64,000 bases of DNA from Liquidambar formosana (GCA_039720395.1 CM077827.1:24952375-25016374), one strand, 5' to 3'; counted from the first letter of the stretch, positions 34,607 through 47,623 are shown. The notes: a model not told the origin generated them from the sequence alone. Numbers and translations: made by a program.

Positions 34607-34813
34607 AAAGTTTGTGACCTAAAAGACGATTATGCCCCTTAAGTCGCAAAAGTTCTTATTAACCCTCAAGATCAACTCCAAATCGAACCAAAATTTATAC
34701 ATATCATCCTCAAGACCCTAGAAACTCAATGCAAAAGACTAGACTAAAAAAGGAAAGAAAAAGACACATGAAATGACAAACCCTAACTAAGGTGGCAAAA
34801 ATGGGGTGTGATA
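34607..34813 (-). mobile_element. U3 terminus of a diverged LTR (minus), border with the LINE
   Basis: The plus-strand text runs parallel to 14795-15070 (AAAGACGA..TTGCCC...AAGTCGCAAAAGTTCT, GAAACT.AATGCAA, GGCAAAAATGGGGTGTGATA). The last bases correspond to the AAAATGGGGTGTCTATA LTR border. Immediately after 34813, LINE sequence begins. The other border and the target duplication were not found. Confidence 0.6.
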
Positions 34814-35259
34814 GAAGGAACCAATGGGGAGTAGAGTGCACAGGATTTTTGCTTGGCTGGGAACAAGACACTAAATGCTCAGAGGAAACCTTCTCGATAT
34901 GCACCAAACAGACCATAGGATCAATCTTTGCGCCTTAAAAAACAACTTGGTTCCTAAAAAACCACAGCAAGTCCATCAAAACCACAGCAAAAATCAAGAA
35001 CATGGGGGCATCCTCCCGACCTAAGTGAAGACCAGGACCATTGGAAAGAATGATTTTAATCCACTCTAAGACCTCCAAATGATTGAAAGCAACTATACAA
35101 AAAGCCCATCTAAAGTGTAACCAAAGAATTTCAATTACCTTACATTCTAAGAAAAGGTGCTTGACTGTTTCGATATGAGAGTTGCAGAAGGGACAAGAAA
35201 CATCAGAAATAGGTAATCTAGAATCTAGGAAGCACGGACATGGCTAAAATGGTGCCGTG

Positions 35260-38200
35260 TGTAATACTCGTAATTTTTAAATAGGGTATTAAAGGTTTAA
35301 TCTATGATTAACGTAGTTAATCCCTTGATTCGTCGGATGATTACATGCATGGGTAATGTATGTGTATGATATTATAACGGTGGATGTGTTTTGATGCTTA
35401 TTTTATGCATCGGGTATCTTTCGGATGTGTTTAGCCTCATTTGCAACTTAAGGGTTTAAGCTGCTGAAATTTGGCTAAGTGTTGGGAAAAAGTGAATTTT
35501 CGTAAATCTTTGTTTTAAAGGATAATTTTTTGCGGTAATGGGAGTTTAAAATATTATAAGACATTGGTGATTTTATGGGATTTTATTAGCATGTTTGGAT
35601 TGGGTTCCACGCATGTTTGTTTTTGGGAAAATCTGTCGGGAGATGGATTTTGTACTAAAACTTGAAAATGAGATTTTGATATATTGGGTATTTAATTTTT
35701 TTGATATTTTATTTGGATTCAAATGGGGGGTTATTTGCTTATTTTCATTAAATAACTTAAAGTAAAAGGAAGAAGAAAAATGAAAATAAGGCAGTAGTGT
35801 GTACTATGTGGGTTTATACACATTTGCTTGAGTTACTGGGCATTTTCAGCAAGGGACGATCGATCCTGGTGTGAACCACGGGTTTCGATCCAGGGGAGGA
35901 AGGAGAACCCTTCTTTTAAAAAGACTTGTAGAGATTTAAATTAATAAAAATCTGGTTTTTAAAACGTTCACAAAAACATAACAAATAAGGAGTCGCCACC
36001 TCATTTTTAGGAAAAGAGGAAAACCATAAAACAGTTTTTAAAGAAAACCTTTGAAAACAAACCATATGACTCCGATCAAGGAAAAGCAGGTCCATCAAAA
36101 CAAGAGAGGATTCGGAGACTAAGTTACGATGTGGGAAGGTTCTAGGAAACATCCTATAGGCACCCACATCGCCCCAAAATGGGTCTCTGAATTTATATGG
36201 GCTATTTCAATCACTTCCTAATTAGTCACCATGCATATGCAAAGAATCATCCTATAAATAATCCACATTCATCCATGAACATTTATAAACAATAAGCATC
36301 CATAAAGCATGTAAACATCCATGAACAAGTATGAGAGATATGGAAAGCAAGTAAGAGATAGAGAGAATGAACAAACAAATCCATCCTATCCACTAGCAAA
36401 TATGTGATGGATAAATGAGCAAGCAAACAAATCCATCCTATCCACTAACAAATATGTGATGGATAAATGAGCAAGCATGGGTCCACCCTATCCACTAACA
36501 TATATGTGATGGATAAATGGGTAGAAAGAGAGAAGAAAGAAAGAAAAAGAGAACCTAGAATACTTAGTATCCTAGGGCGGACTTGAACATCAAATGAGCG
36601 CCTACGTACCTTACATACAAAGATATAAGAATCAAAGTCCACGTAGTTCGATTGAGAATGGGTTACTCTCATTTACAATGAACTATAAATCCCTAAGTTT
36701 CCATTAAAAGAAAAGAAGAGTTTCCAAAAAAAGGATTTGAGAAAAGATAGAATTTGAAAAGAGATAGAACTCTTATCCAAAAAGAAGTTTGAGAAAAGTA
36801 GAATTCTAAAAGAGATAGAACTCTAATTAAAACAGAATTTTAAGAAAAGTAGAATTCTAAAAGAGATAGAACTCTAATTAAAACAAAATTTTAAGAGAGT
36901 TGGAAACATAGGACTTCTAATTCAAAGTAAAGACAATAACCCTAGGAGGGAGAAGAGAACAATCCATACATGACTTACCATGAACCACTTACCATATGCA
37001 AATTATCCCGAAACATTGAAAAAACACCAATTAATCACCCTATGTATTCTATAGGGCAATTATTAAGCTCAAACCAACCATATTCATGCTCAAATCATCA
37101 TTAGAAGACCTAATTCAAATCTGGACAGAATGCTAAACATGCATATAATGACCTAATACTCATGCAAATAACAAAAATCAAAAGAAGGACACAATCCTAG
37201 TATGCTCCTATATGCTCTAAACACTCTAACATGCACAAAACTATCAAAAATATGCTAAATAGGCATTACCATGATGAAAATATCATATGACAATCCTAAA
37301 CACGACAAGAAAATCTATCATGATGCCTTAGGTAAGTATTTTATGTAAGAATGTGAAATAATCATCCTTACGGCGAGCTTTCTTAAGTAAAACTATCCAG
37401 AGATAATTTTACGTAGAAATCACTCCGTATGAATGGTTTTTTCACATATCCTACGTAAAATATATACCTAAGAATGCAAAGAAACTCACAGCGCACTTTA
37501 AACACACTCCAGAAAGCACCTATGCACAACCTCACCCTCTAAAGACGATAATTATCCTCGAAAAGGATAATCATCCATACACCTATGAAGACGAGGCTTA
37601 CACAGCAAGTGTCCTATACAAAAGATGCTTAAAATCATGGATATAATTGAACCATGAAGAGGAAATGGCCTAAACACATCAATTGATTTTTCATGCAAAA
37701 CGTACCTCTATCCTTAAGAGAGAAACTATCCTAACAGCAAGCAATTCGCAATTCGCAATCCTAATCCACTAACATGCATTCTCATCATCTTTGAATCATA
37801 TCCACTCTAAAATATAGAGTATATATGATTCCTAATTCAATTCTAAGCCATAGCTATGCAGAGAATGGAGTAGAAGAAGAAGGAATCGTAAAAGAAAGTA
37901 AAGGAGACTTACAATGAAGCAAAGGTTTTCGCTGCGTTCTTCCTTCTCTTTGGCTTGGTTCCCTTCTAGTTCCTCTTCAAAATTGCAGTAGAAAGCCTCC
38001 TCCAAGTGATATGGGTATGTGCAAACTCGTGGTCCCTCTCTCTCTTATAAGTATGAAGTGTCAAAAGTCAAAAGTCCAGCAAAAAAAGTCCCTTATGCTG
38101 ATGAATGAGCCTCTATTTATAACCAACCAACCATATGAACCAATGGTTGAGATTAATTCACCATAAAATCAATCTAGGGTTGTAATTAAATCCCATGAAT

Positions 38201-41108
38201 GTGAAACAACTCAAAACCACCTCCCAATAGGCTTAGAAGTCCTTTAGAAGGCTGAAATTTGGAGTGGTAGAGTCCCATTTCGTCAAAAACTCAAAAGGAG
38301 AAAAATCAGGACGAATGGGCTCGGGTGACCGGTTGGGGTGAACCGGTCCAACCGGTTGGTGAACCGGTCCAACCGGTTGAGCCCAACCGGTCACCCGAGA
38401 AGAATCCAAAAATTTTGGAATTCTGACTCGGTACGAACTCCTAACTTCAAACAGACACAAAATCTTCATTTTAACTCCGATTTGAGTGATTCAAAAGCCA
38501 AAATTTCAAGAATTCAATGTAGAATAAGCCTAGAATATTCTTGAACCAATAATCCCTGACCATGGTCAAGTGGCTGGGTTTTTATGAGACGATTACCCGA
38601 GAAAAGGTCAATTAAGCATTAGGGTAATGTGGTGAACCAATCCCAAACCTATCAATAAATTCAATTGGCATCTTCAATTAGGCTCATTTCATCATTCTAA
38701 GGCCAATGGAACACTCCGAGCAAATTTGGAAGTCAATTGGAAAATATACGAAGTAAAAGACGAAATTGCCCTTCAAGTCGCAAAAGTTCTAATTAGCTAT
38801 CCAAATCTATTTGGAATTAAACCAGATTTGACACACATATCCAAAATGATCTTAGAAACTAAATGCAAGTGATGGGACTCAACGAAAGAGACAAAAATAT
38901 GCATGCAATGATGACCTATCCTCCTAAGGCTTAAAAGGGCAAAATTGTCCTTTAAGGCTTAGGGACTCCTACATGCTTCTAAACCTAACCAAATGCTATC
39001 ATGATCTCATGGGGATGAAAATGGGGTGTCTACACCTGGCCTGGGGACGATCGATCCTGGCTTAGGGACGATCGATCGTGCCTTGAGGATGATCGATCGT
39101 AGATGCCTCGGAGATGCATTTTTGCTTCTGTTTTTCACGATTGATCGTGCCTTCAGACCACGATCGATCGTGCATCGCAGATTTTGCAAATTCTTTTGCG
39201 TAAAATGACGCATGTGCCCCTCACCCCTTATAAAAACCCATCCCCCACAATCTTTAGACTAGATCTGGTCTTTTTGGGCATGGGGAGATAGAGAGAGAGG
39301 GAGAGAAGGAGAAAAGGGGGCGGAGGCTCGACGGCGACTTGCCGGAGCACGGCGACCCCGATCCGACACCAGGCAAGCTCGGATCTAGCGTATTTTGGCC
39401 CGATCTACACGCGTATGGTTGTGGATTTGGGTTTTTCTCTCTCTTTGATGCTTGGGAATGCATTATTATGGTTGGATTCATTTTCTCCAACCTCTTGGTA
39501 GAGCGTGGAGCTTGTTAATGGTGGTTTGAGTTTGGATTTCATGGGTTTTGACATGGGTGTTCATCCCCATCAACTCTTTTTGCATTTTAGAGGTATTTTC
39601 TCATATTTTAGAGTTAAGGTTTATAATTTCTTTTGGTTTATCATCTTATTCTTACATTTATGGGTTTATTCATGCATATTGGGGAGTTTTGATGGTGATT
39701 TGGAGTTGGGAACTCCGTTACCAACATCATCCATGGCATTTGGGAACTAGGGCTTGGATTGGGAGCGTGCATTTGCATCCTAGGGCTTGGACTTCATACC
39801 CACAACTTCAAAGGTTACATTTTTCCACGCATTTGGTTGAGGTAGGTGCAATTTACATAGGTTTAAACTATTGACATGATAATATGGTATATATTATCAT
39901 ATTATTTGGTATTCTTGGGCCTAGAATATGAATATACATGATTTATGGAATAAATCTTGAATGGGACTTTGGGTATTTGATAACATAAATTGGAAATTAT
40001 GTTTATTAATGAGTTGGTTTATTTTATACATTATATGGAATATAATTATATAGATTTTATGGTTATTTATGTTGTTAACATAAATTGGTATAATTATGTG
40101 ATTATTTTCTACTATGGCTTATGTGGTATATTTTGGGAGATGATTTTGGTTAAAAATCATTTTATGGTTTATTGCACTGCATGTTGGGCATAATCATGCA
40201 TTAAATGGACTTAATGAATACTGGGTAAAAGTATTGCATAAAAAGGGGTCATTGGAATTGGACTACTTACAGTCAATGGGACTTTGCGGTGTTTTCCATT
40301 CCTTTGGTACTAGGGTACTTTCCGGTTCCAGGTAGGAACCCTTGTGTTCCCGAATCAGAGGCTACTTTCCGGTTCCAGGTAGGAACCCTTGTGTTGTCCT
40401 CTTGGAGGTTGGGTGTAAATCCTCCGTTTCTGCGCAAAGACTCCTGTGAGAAGTGATTGGTAATAAATGGATTTAATGTAAATTGGACATGAGTCACATG
40501 CATTGGCCATTATGCATTATTATTTTAAGTTATGGGTTATAACTTATTTTAGGATTTGTAATATACTTGGTTAGTATATTTTGCTTTAAATGATATAATG
40601 GGTTTTATTTATATCATTGATTTAGTTTACTATGTCAAATTGTATCTACTGAGTCGTCGGACTCACGCCTATTATTTTAAATGTTTTTCAGTATTACAGG
40701 ACATGAAGTTATGCGGAGGCACGCTTTCTTGGGATTTATTAATGTATTTTCATAGGATTAATGAATGTATTTTTCATGAGAAGGAATATGTAATTAAGTG
40801 GGTTTCTATTGGGTTAATGTAAATGTAAATTTAATCCGAGTTGTAATTTTTAATTACTTATGGTTGTGTGTATGTGGAATACGACGCATAGGATGATACC
40901 ATTTCAATGGATGACAGGAAATTTTTATGTATGGAATTTCATAACAGGTTTTCACGATGGTATGTCCTATCTACGGATGGGTCATGCCGAAAATTTTTAA
41001 AATGGTTAAGGATTTTAACATGTGTCATCCATGTTTTATCAAAGAATTTATTAAAGAAAAGCTTGTTTTATTATTATTAATCACGGCTAATTAATTTGGG
41101 TCGTGACA
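35260..41108 (+). mobile_element. Solo LTR (about 2.68 kb of its own), inserted in the hAT element
   Basis: Begins TGTAATACTCGTAATTTT and ends GGGTCGTGACA, with an exact target duplication CCGTG (35255-35259, 41109-41113). TGTAATAC...GTGACA ends are common in plant Ty3/gypsy LTRs (family knowledge). TTATAAAAA at 39228-39236 supports plus orientation. It contains repeated CGATCGATC motifs and a 33-bp phrase present twice (40316 and 40363). Interrupted by the solo LTR 35870-39034. No internal region, so it formed by LTR-LTR recombination. Confidence 0.9.
35870..39034 (-). mobile_element. Solo LTR of the gag-only family (3165 bp)
   Basis: Starts TGTGAACCACGGG and ends GGGGTGTCTACA, with an exact target duplication CCTGG (35865-35869, 39035-39039). 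The text follows 11793-15070 throughout with moderate divergence and small indels; TATA on the minus strand at 38114-38121. It is older than the 11793-26108 copy. It sits between CGATCGATCC repeats of its host LTR. Confidence 0.95.
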
Positions 41109-41714
41109 CCGTGGCTGTGTCTGACACGTGTTGGACACGAACACGCCTTTGACACGCCTCCGAGAAAAGAAAAAAAAAATCGGACACAACTTGGACACGA
41201 CTCCAACACTTGCGAGATACGTTCAAACACTTTGCAGACACGGTATGAGAAGTTAACAACAAGGCCTTCATCGTCGACGAAAGTGGACATTCGCAGTACG
41301 CCGGAAAAATCAACCAAAAAAAAAAAAAAAGAAGAAAAGGAAAGAAACTGTTGCCATGTTGCGTCATAGTTGCCAGAGGTGGACGAAATATCTCTGCAAA
41401 TCCTCGGCGCGCAATGCAAGCCTCCATGCTCTCTCCAATTCTCTCTCCATCGCTCTTTTCTCTCTTTGCTTTTCTCAGTTCTTGGACGCATGGAGAAGAG
41501 TGTAACTCCATGCTTTTCTCGATGCTTGGACGCATAGAGAAGAGATGAGGACTGAGCTATGATGCCTTTTTTGACATTTTGTCATGCCTTGGTTCCTCCC
41601 CACTGTCCCACCACAGCTATAAAGTGGAACCAACTTTTGGTTTCCCTAAGTTCTAACGTCCATAGTTACTACTTAGTACTTACTAGTTAGTCTATTAAAA
41701 AAATAAAAGTGTTC

Positions 41715-41746
<32 letters not shown>

Positions 41747-41830
41747 GGGTAAGTGGTTCTACCTTTATGGAAATAATTTTTTACATGGGGGCATAAGTCT
41801 CTTGTGATGGAATGCAAAAAAAAAAATTAT

Positions 41831-41872
<42 letters not shown>

Positions 41873-44800
41873 AAATTATAAATATATATTTATTATTTAT
41901 ATATATATATATAATATATATTTATTATTTTTATATTGCCGTATCCCTACCGTGTCGTGTCCCGAGTTTTTTAGAAGTTGCCATGTCGAGGTGTCCGTGT
42001 CGTGTCGTAACTGTGTCCCATGTCCGTGTCCGTGCTTCTTAGTCTAGAATTAATAACAACATGCAAAGGGATAATGTTCCAAAGAGCCTTCTAAAGGAGA
42101 ACCTTGAATCGTTCATGGATATTAGCTTTCCGAAGAGATTTCCATACCAACCTGGAGGATGGACCTCCCATAGAAGGACTGCTAGCAATATTAGCAAGAT
42201 AAGTAGACTTCACTGAAAACTTACCAGTGGGATTAGGGAACCACACATACTGATCTCCACAACTATTGATAAAAAGGGGGATCTTTAAAATATTGGCGAC
42301 TTCCTCAGGTTTATAAATAGAATGAAGTTTATCAACATCCCAATTCGTCCCTAAAGGTAACAATAGATCAGATACTAAATTAACACCCATCCTACGCTCA
42401 CCTCTGGGAAAAGGATGGTAATTAGAGGAGTAGGTAAACCAGGGATCCTTCTATATATCAATAGAATTCCCATCACCAACTAAGAAGCACGCACCTTTAA
42501 GGATTAGATCTTTGCAGTGGATAATACCTCTCCACAGCCACAAATCTTTACTAGAAGCTGAGACATAAAAAAAAGAAGAAGATTTACTACAATACTTGGA
42601 GACCAGTAACCCATAACTTCTCACTACCCATAAGAATATGCCACCCCATCTTAGCATTCAACGCTCTATTCAAGTCCCTAGAACGACGGAAACTAAGGCC
42701 ACCCACAAACTTCAGAAGCAAATAGAATCCCAAGCCTTGAAAAAAAGACCCCTTCCACTATCTTTCGTAAAAATTGACCAAATATTGCGAAATCTAGCAT
42801 CTAAAGCATTATAAATGGAGGACGAAAGGGAGAAAGTAGACATTACATAATTAGGGATGGTAGAAGCAACAAAACGGATTAGCTCAGCCAGCTTGGGAAA
42901 GGATACGAGCTTTCTAACCACTGATTCTATTGTGAACCTTATCTACTATAGAATTAAAGACCAACCTTTTGGATTTACCCTTAAACAAAGGCAAACCAAG
43001 ATAGACAGCCTCAGAACTAGCTTTGCACAGATTTAAAATAGAACTAATGACAAAAGCATCATGCACTCCAAAGTTTTTATTGAAACGAACACGAGATTTG
43101 TCGAGATTCATTATCTGACCCAACCATATACCACAAGTAACCATGCAATCAATGACAGCTCTTGCTTCTAATGGAGAAGCCTTGTAGAAAATGAAGAGAT
43201 CATCTGCAAACAGCGGGTAGGAAACAGCAAGGCTACCTCGACTAACTTTGATACCATGGATAGAATTTTTAGCTTTTGCCCTGAGAAGAAGTTTATAAAG
43301 AACTTCAGAGCATAAGATAAAAAGAAAAGGAGACAAGGGGTCTCCTTGACAAAGGCCCCTATGTGGCTGAAAGAACCCAATCGAACCTCCATTCACCAAC
43401 ATTGAGAACGAAGTGGTAGATATGCATTGAGAAATCCATTTTACCTAGGTAGGGTTGAAGCCCAAGCACCTCAAAACAGCAAGTAGAAACGGCCATTCTA
43501 CTTTGTCATAAGCTCTCTCCATGTCAATTTTGATAGCCATAAGTCCACTTTTACCTTTTTTAAGCTTCATAGAGTGCATGATTTCGTGAACCACAATAGA
43601 GTTGTTAGAGATATTCCTATCAGGCACAAAAATAGCCTACATAGGGGAGATAAGCTTATGGAGTAAAGGTTGGAGACGATTAGCATGAATTTTAGTAATG
43701 ACTTTGTAGATAACATTGCATAAGCTGATAGGCCGAAAATGCTTAACACTAGAAGCATACTCATTCTTAGGAATGAGAGCAATGTTAGTATGATTGAGTT
43801 CTTTAAGCATAAAGCCCCCAATAAAGAAACTCTTCACAGAAGAAATAACATCATACTGAACAATGTTCTAATAATGTTCTAAAAAGAAAACTGATATACT
43901 ATAAGGGCTGGGAGCCTTGTTAGAGCCCATATGGAAAAGGACTTCCCTAATCTCAGTAGCATCAGGGATTAAACGCAGCCCTAAATTCTCTTCCTCAGTG
44001 ATGCACCTCGAAATAAGACCCTCAAGATCATCAAGGATGGAAGGATTAGAAGAGGAAAAAAGGTATTGGAAATAATCAACAAAGCACTCACCAATATCAT
44101 TCCTATTAGAAATCCACTGACCATTAGCATTCTTAAGAAAGTCGATAGAGTTCTTTTGCCCACGAATCACTATAGACAGGTAAAAAAACTTGGAATTGAG
44201 ATTCCCATCACTAAGCCAATGAACCCTAGAGTTCTGCTTCTACATAATCTCTTCACGGCTGAGGCATTCATCCATTTCAATATGAAGGTTGGCTTCAGAG
44301 GCCATATTCTCAAAAGAGGCATCAGACCTTTGCATAAGAGAAATGGCATCTCTAAAAGACAAAATTTTTACTTGATTGACCCCCAAAATGCTCACAGTTC
44401 CATTAAGAAAGCGCACGCCCGGAAACTTTAATTCTGTGGCATATTTGAAATGCAGAAGACCTAACACACAACGACTTCCAAGCATGTTCCACCACCAGTG
44501 AAGAAGAAACATCCTTGGTCCACATACCTTGGAACTTGAAAGGCCTAGCTACGGAAACAGATGAGCCAGAGCAATGTAACACAATAGGGCAGTGGTCAGA
44601 AGAGACCGCCGAGAGATGAAAAACAGAAGCTAATGGGAAAAGGGATCTCCACTCAATATTAGCCATGCATCAATCCAACCTTTTTCTAATGTTGGCCGAA
44701 GAACATCTTTTATTGGACCAAGTGAAACGATAGCCAAAGAAGCCCAAGTCAATAAGACCCAAAGAATCCATCAAATTCCCAAGACCTCCATCAGAAGGAC

Positions 44801-45519
44801 ACTGCAAAAGGCCGACCACCACTTTTATCATCTTGAGAGGTAATGTAGTTGAAATCCCCCAAACACAACCACGGCCCCTGCAAAAGAGTTAGCAATGACT
44901 TCCAATTGATAAAAAAAAATAGATTTACCTTGCCAAGAGGGAGGCCCATACACACCAGTAAACATCCACGGATTAGAAGAGGGAGAAGAAAAGACTAAAG
45001 CATTAATGAGGTAGTAATTCAAAACTGTAACTTCAATCTCAATTCCATGCCACCAAGCAAGACGAGACCTCTTGCTAGGCGAATAGGGGAAATAGAGACA
45101 AAATTTGGGTAACCCAAATTAGAGAGCAAACTATTAACTTTCACATTATTAATTTTGGTTTCAGCTAGGAATAAGATATTTAGATGTTGATCACGAACAA
45201 GGGCCCTGAAGGGATCGAATTGCCTTAGTTCGGGCTAACCCACAGTAATTCCAAGCAAGAATATTCATTGACAAGGAGGGGGCAAGTTCTTACTTGCCAC
45301 CTCAAACATCATACCTTCACTGCTATGCTCAATGGGGCACACCAAAATGCAGAGATCCAAAGAATAGATAACATTCTCATGAATATAGCTACTGGACTTC
45401 TTTCTTGCTAATGCTTTGAGTTTAGCTCTCCTGGGTTTGAGACCACCAATCTTACTAAGAGACCCAGTAGCTGAGTGACAGTTCTTGATAGGACGCACAA
45501 CACCTTCTTTGTAAGTCAT

Positions 45520-46234
45520 AGGCCTAACAGGAGAGGGGTAATAACCTTGTTCGAAACAGACAAAGGAATGATAGGAATAGGGGAAGAAAGGGTGATCAAG
45601 GGAGAAGTGTTACAGGTAAGGGGTGGGGGTTGAGGTAGAACAAGCAAGCTTTTGAGTTTTTTGTCAACCTATGAAGAAGAGGATGCATAGTCAGCTTTAC
45701 TACACATTTGTACAGGTCAATTACCGATCCAGCACATTCAACAAAAAATTGATTATGAGGCTACGGGTTCCATTTGGGCTCATCAGGTCCAAAATAGTCC
45801 AAAGTTTATGACTTTTAAGTCATGGGAGAAGTTTGTAAACACTGTTTTTCACCCTTACAAATTAAAATGGGTGTCCACAGTTGGATTTTTCCCAAAAAAA
45901 AAAAAAAAAACAATTTTTTTGCACATTGAATATTATGCCATTGTAGGTAGTATTTATTTTATCCTTTCATGCTATATATGGCATTGACATGGAGATATAG
46001 CATGCCATTGAAGGTGCTCTAATCAAGTGGCACTATGACAATGTTTCTGAAATGGAAAGGGAATCCAGAATTTGGAATTCCCAAACATATACAAAGGTAT
46101 ACAAAGGTGGAATCCCCACCTTTGTATTTGTTATGGAGATTTCCCACCTTTGTGTATGTTTGGGAATCCCAAATTCGGGATCCCTAGCAGCGCCCTTCTA
46201 AAAGAAGCATCAAATTACAAACTTATATGACAAA
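45520..46234. other. Probable LINE ORF1/5' remnant and intergenic sequence
   Basis: Up to about 45700 the minus strand may continue the LINE ORF1 linker, without a clear motif. 45895-45910 is poly-A. I see no gene. Confidence 0.3.
46061..46184. mobile_element. Small foldback (MITE-like) element
   Basis: Left arm GAATTCCCAAACATATACAAAGGT and right arm ACCTTTGTGTATGTTTGGGAATCCC (given here as parts of one hairpin) pair over most of 46061-46100 with 46146-46184. A short internal duplication TATACAAAGGT is present. No clear target duplication. Confidence 0.6.
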
Positions 46235-46445
46235 AATTAAATTGTGGTTGGATTAAACTCAATACTGATGCTATTGCATTAGGGAATCTTTAAGCAGCTA
46301 GTTTAGGATGAGTTTTAAGAGATGAAAGAAAGGCATGGTTAAGTGGGTTTGCTTGCAATATTATCACAATATGTGTATAGTAGCAGAATTATGTGCTATC
46401 AAAGAGGGGTTTCACTTAACTTGGGGACTTAGTGGTTAATTTGAG
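46235..46445 (+). mobile_element. RNase H-like retroelement fragment, plus strand
   Basis: Plus-strand pieces CGWIKLNTDAIALGN, VLRDERKAWLSGFACN and AELCAIKEGFHLTWGL give the order WxKLNxDG, GGVLRDxxGxWxxGF, AELxAxxxGLxLAW of plant RNase H-like domains. Frames are shifted. The orientation is opposite to the neighbouring LINE. Confidence 0.65.
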
Positions 46446-46848
46446 GCTGCTCCTGTGAACTGTTTTGTATCATTAGGTAGCGCCTTCGTGGATTGTAGGT
46501 CAACTTAGGATATTTAGTTCACACTACTATTGTTAGATTCAATTTTATAGACCTCAAGAAGTTCAAAGACCCTTTGTTGCCCGTAGATGTGGCAGAAGTC
46601 TCATTTTTCCATTTCTAGCTTTTTTCTTTGATTACTTTGAACAAGGAGAAGAAGAAAAAAAAAAAAACAATTTCCCAAATGTTAGGAAAGAATTATTAAA
46701 ATAATTGATACATGATCATCCAAGTCACAATCTTCCAACAAATTGGAAAGTAACCCAATTAGAGGGAACTCTAACCAAATGTCTTGGCACTCCAATAACG
46801 AACCACGCCTTGCTATAGGAGCAACTTTGTTACCATTTCTCTTACAAC

Positions 46849-47290
46849 CTATTTGGTAGGATGGATGTGGGGAAGGATGGAGGGAGTTTGATGTATATGT
46901 GTTTGGTATAGTAGGAGGGAGATGAGAGGAGGGATTGAGCATCATTTACATTTACTTTTTCTCATCCGCTCAAAAGCTGGTAGATGAGAGGAAGAAAAGA
47001 GTGGCCTTTATACGAAAAACACATTTATTATAAAAATCATCAGATATTTACTTTCATATATGTGAAGGTAAAATTATATATATTATGTCTATTTGGTTAT
47101 TAATCCTTTCCCCCCTTCCTTCATTACCAAACACTACACAGAAGGAAGGAAAATGTCTTTCCATCCATCCTACCAAATGCAGAGGAAGGAAAGGTCTTCC
47201 TTCTTTGAGGATGGAAAGTTCATCCTTTCTATCTTTCCTTTCTTCCCTTTTTCCATCATTCCCTTTTTTCATCCTTCCTACCAACTATAG
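46849..47290. mobile_element. Possible MITE with inverted ends
   Basis: Left CTATTTGGTAGGATGGATG and right CATCCTTCCTACCAACTATAG are near reverse complements. An internal second copy of the end (CTATTTGGTTATTAATCC, near 47088) and ATCCATCCTACCAAATGCAG (47163) suggest two related pieces. No coding sequence. Confidence 0.5.
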
Positions 47291-47299
47291 AAGACACAT

Positions 47300-47588
47300 T
47301 TGTTTCATATCAACTCTACTTCCGACATTCTTGCCAAAAGAAATGATATAAACCGACTTAATTAGTAGTTTAATATAGAAGACACATTTTGTGTTGTGGC
47401 AGCATCTATGTCCTCCTTTGACTCTCCGTCCAATATAAAGCCATGAATAAGTCTGATAGCTAGCTCAAATTAATTCCCTTGTCACAGAGCAACTATCTGA
47501 ACCATTTTACGAGTAGGAATGGTTTGCATTTCTTAGCTAGTCCATCAATTGACTCTCCTTTGTCATTTCAGACTATAGCGCCAAGCAC

Positions 47589-47623
<35 letters not shown>

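Larger units (their letters stand above)
35225..42042. mobile_element. hAT-type element (about 964 bp of its own), inserted in the LINE
   Basis: Terminal repeats CTAGGAAGCACGG (left) and CCGTGCTTCTTAG (right), one mismatch. Exact 8-bp target duplication TCTAGAAT (35217-35224, 42043-42050). GTGTCCGTGTCGTGT-type subterminal repeats sit at both ends (41110-41220, 41940-42035). No transposase. The interior includes a poly-T run (41721-41747) and CA/TA microsatellites (41830-41935). It is interrupted by the solo LTR 35260-41108. Confidence 0.9.
34814..45519 (-). pseudogene. Dead L1-type LINE (ORF1 end, ORF2), split by a hAT insertion
   Basis: LINE sequence occupies 42043-45519 and 34814-35224 and joins in order once 35225-42042 is removed. 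ORF1 ends at 45265 (PRRAKLKALARKKSS, a typical ORF1 C-terminus). Its TGA overlaps the ORF2 ATG (45268) as ATGA. ORF2 domains in order: endonuclease (MNILAWNYCGLARTKAIRSL, ETKINNV, WMFTGVYGPP, SSDHCPIVL); RT (KHFRPISLCNVIYKVITKI, MAIKIDMERAYDKVEWPFLL, HRGLCQGDPLSPFLF, YPLFADDLFIF with the FADD site near 43210-43240); zinc-binding region (YVWFPNPTGKFSVKS, then VSCPFCNSHIETVKHLFLEC at 35216-35100). Many stops and frameshifts make it inactive. No 3' tail is seen; the copy is cut at 34813 by LTR sequence. Confidence 0.9.

Noticed and set aside
41077..41535. Two overlapping minus-strand frames (152 and 134 codons)
   Set aside because: They run from the solo-LTR end into hAT subterminal repeats; no protein likeness.
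44066..44431. Plus-strand open frame of 121 codons inside the LINE
   Set aside because: Antisense shadow of LINE ORF2.
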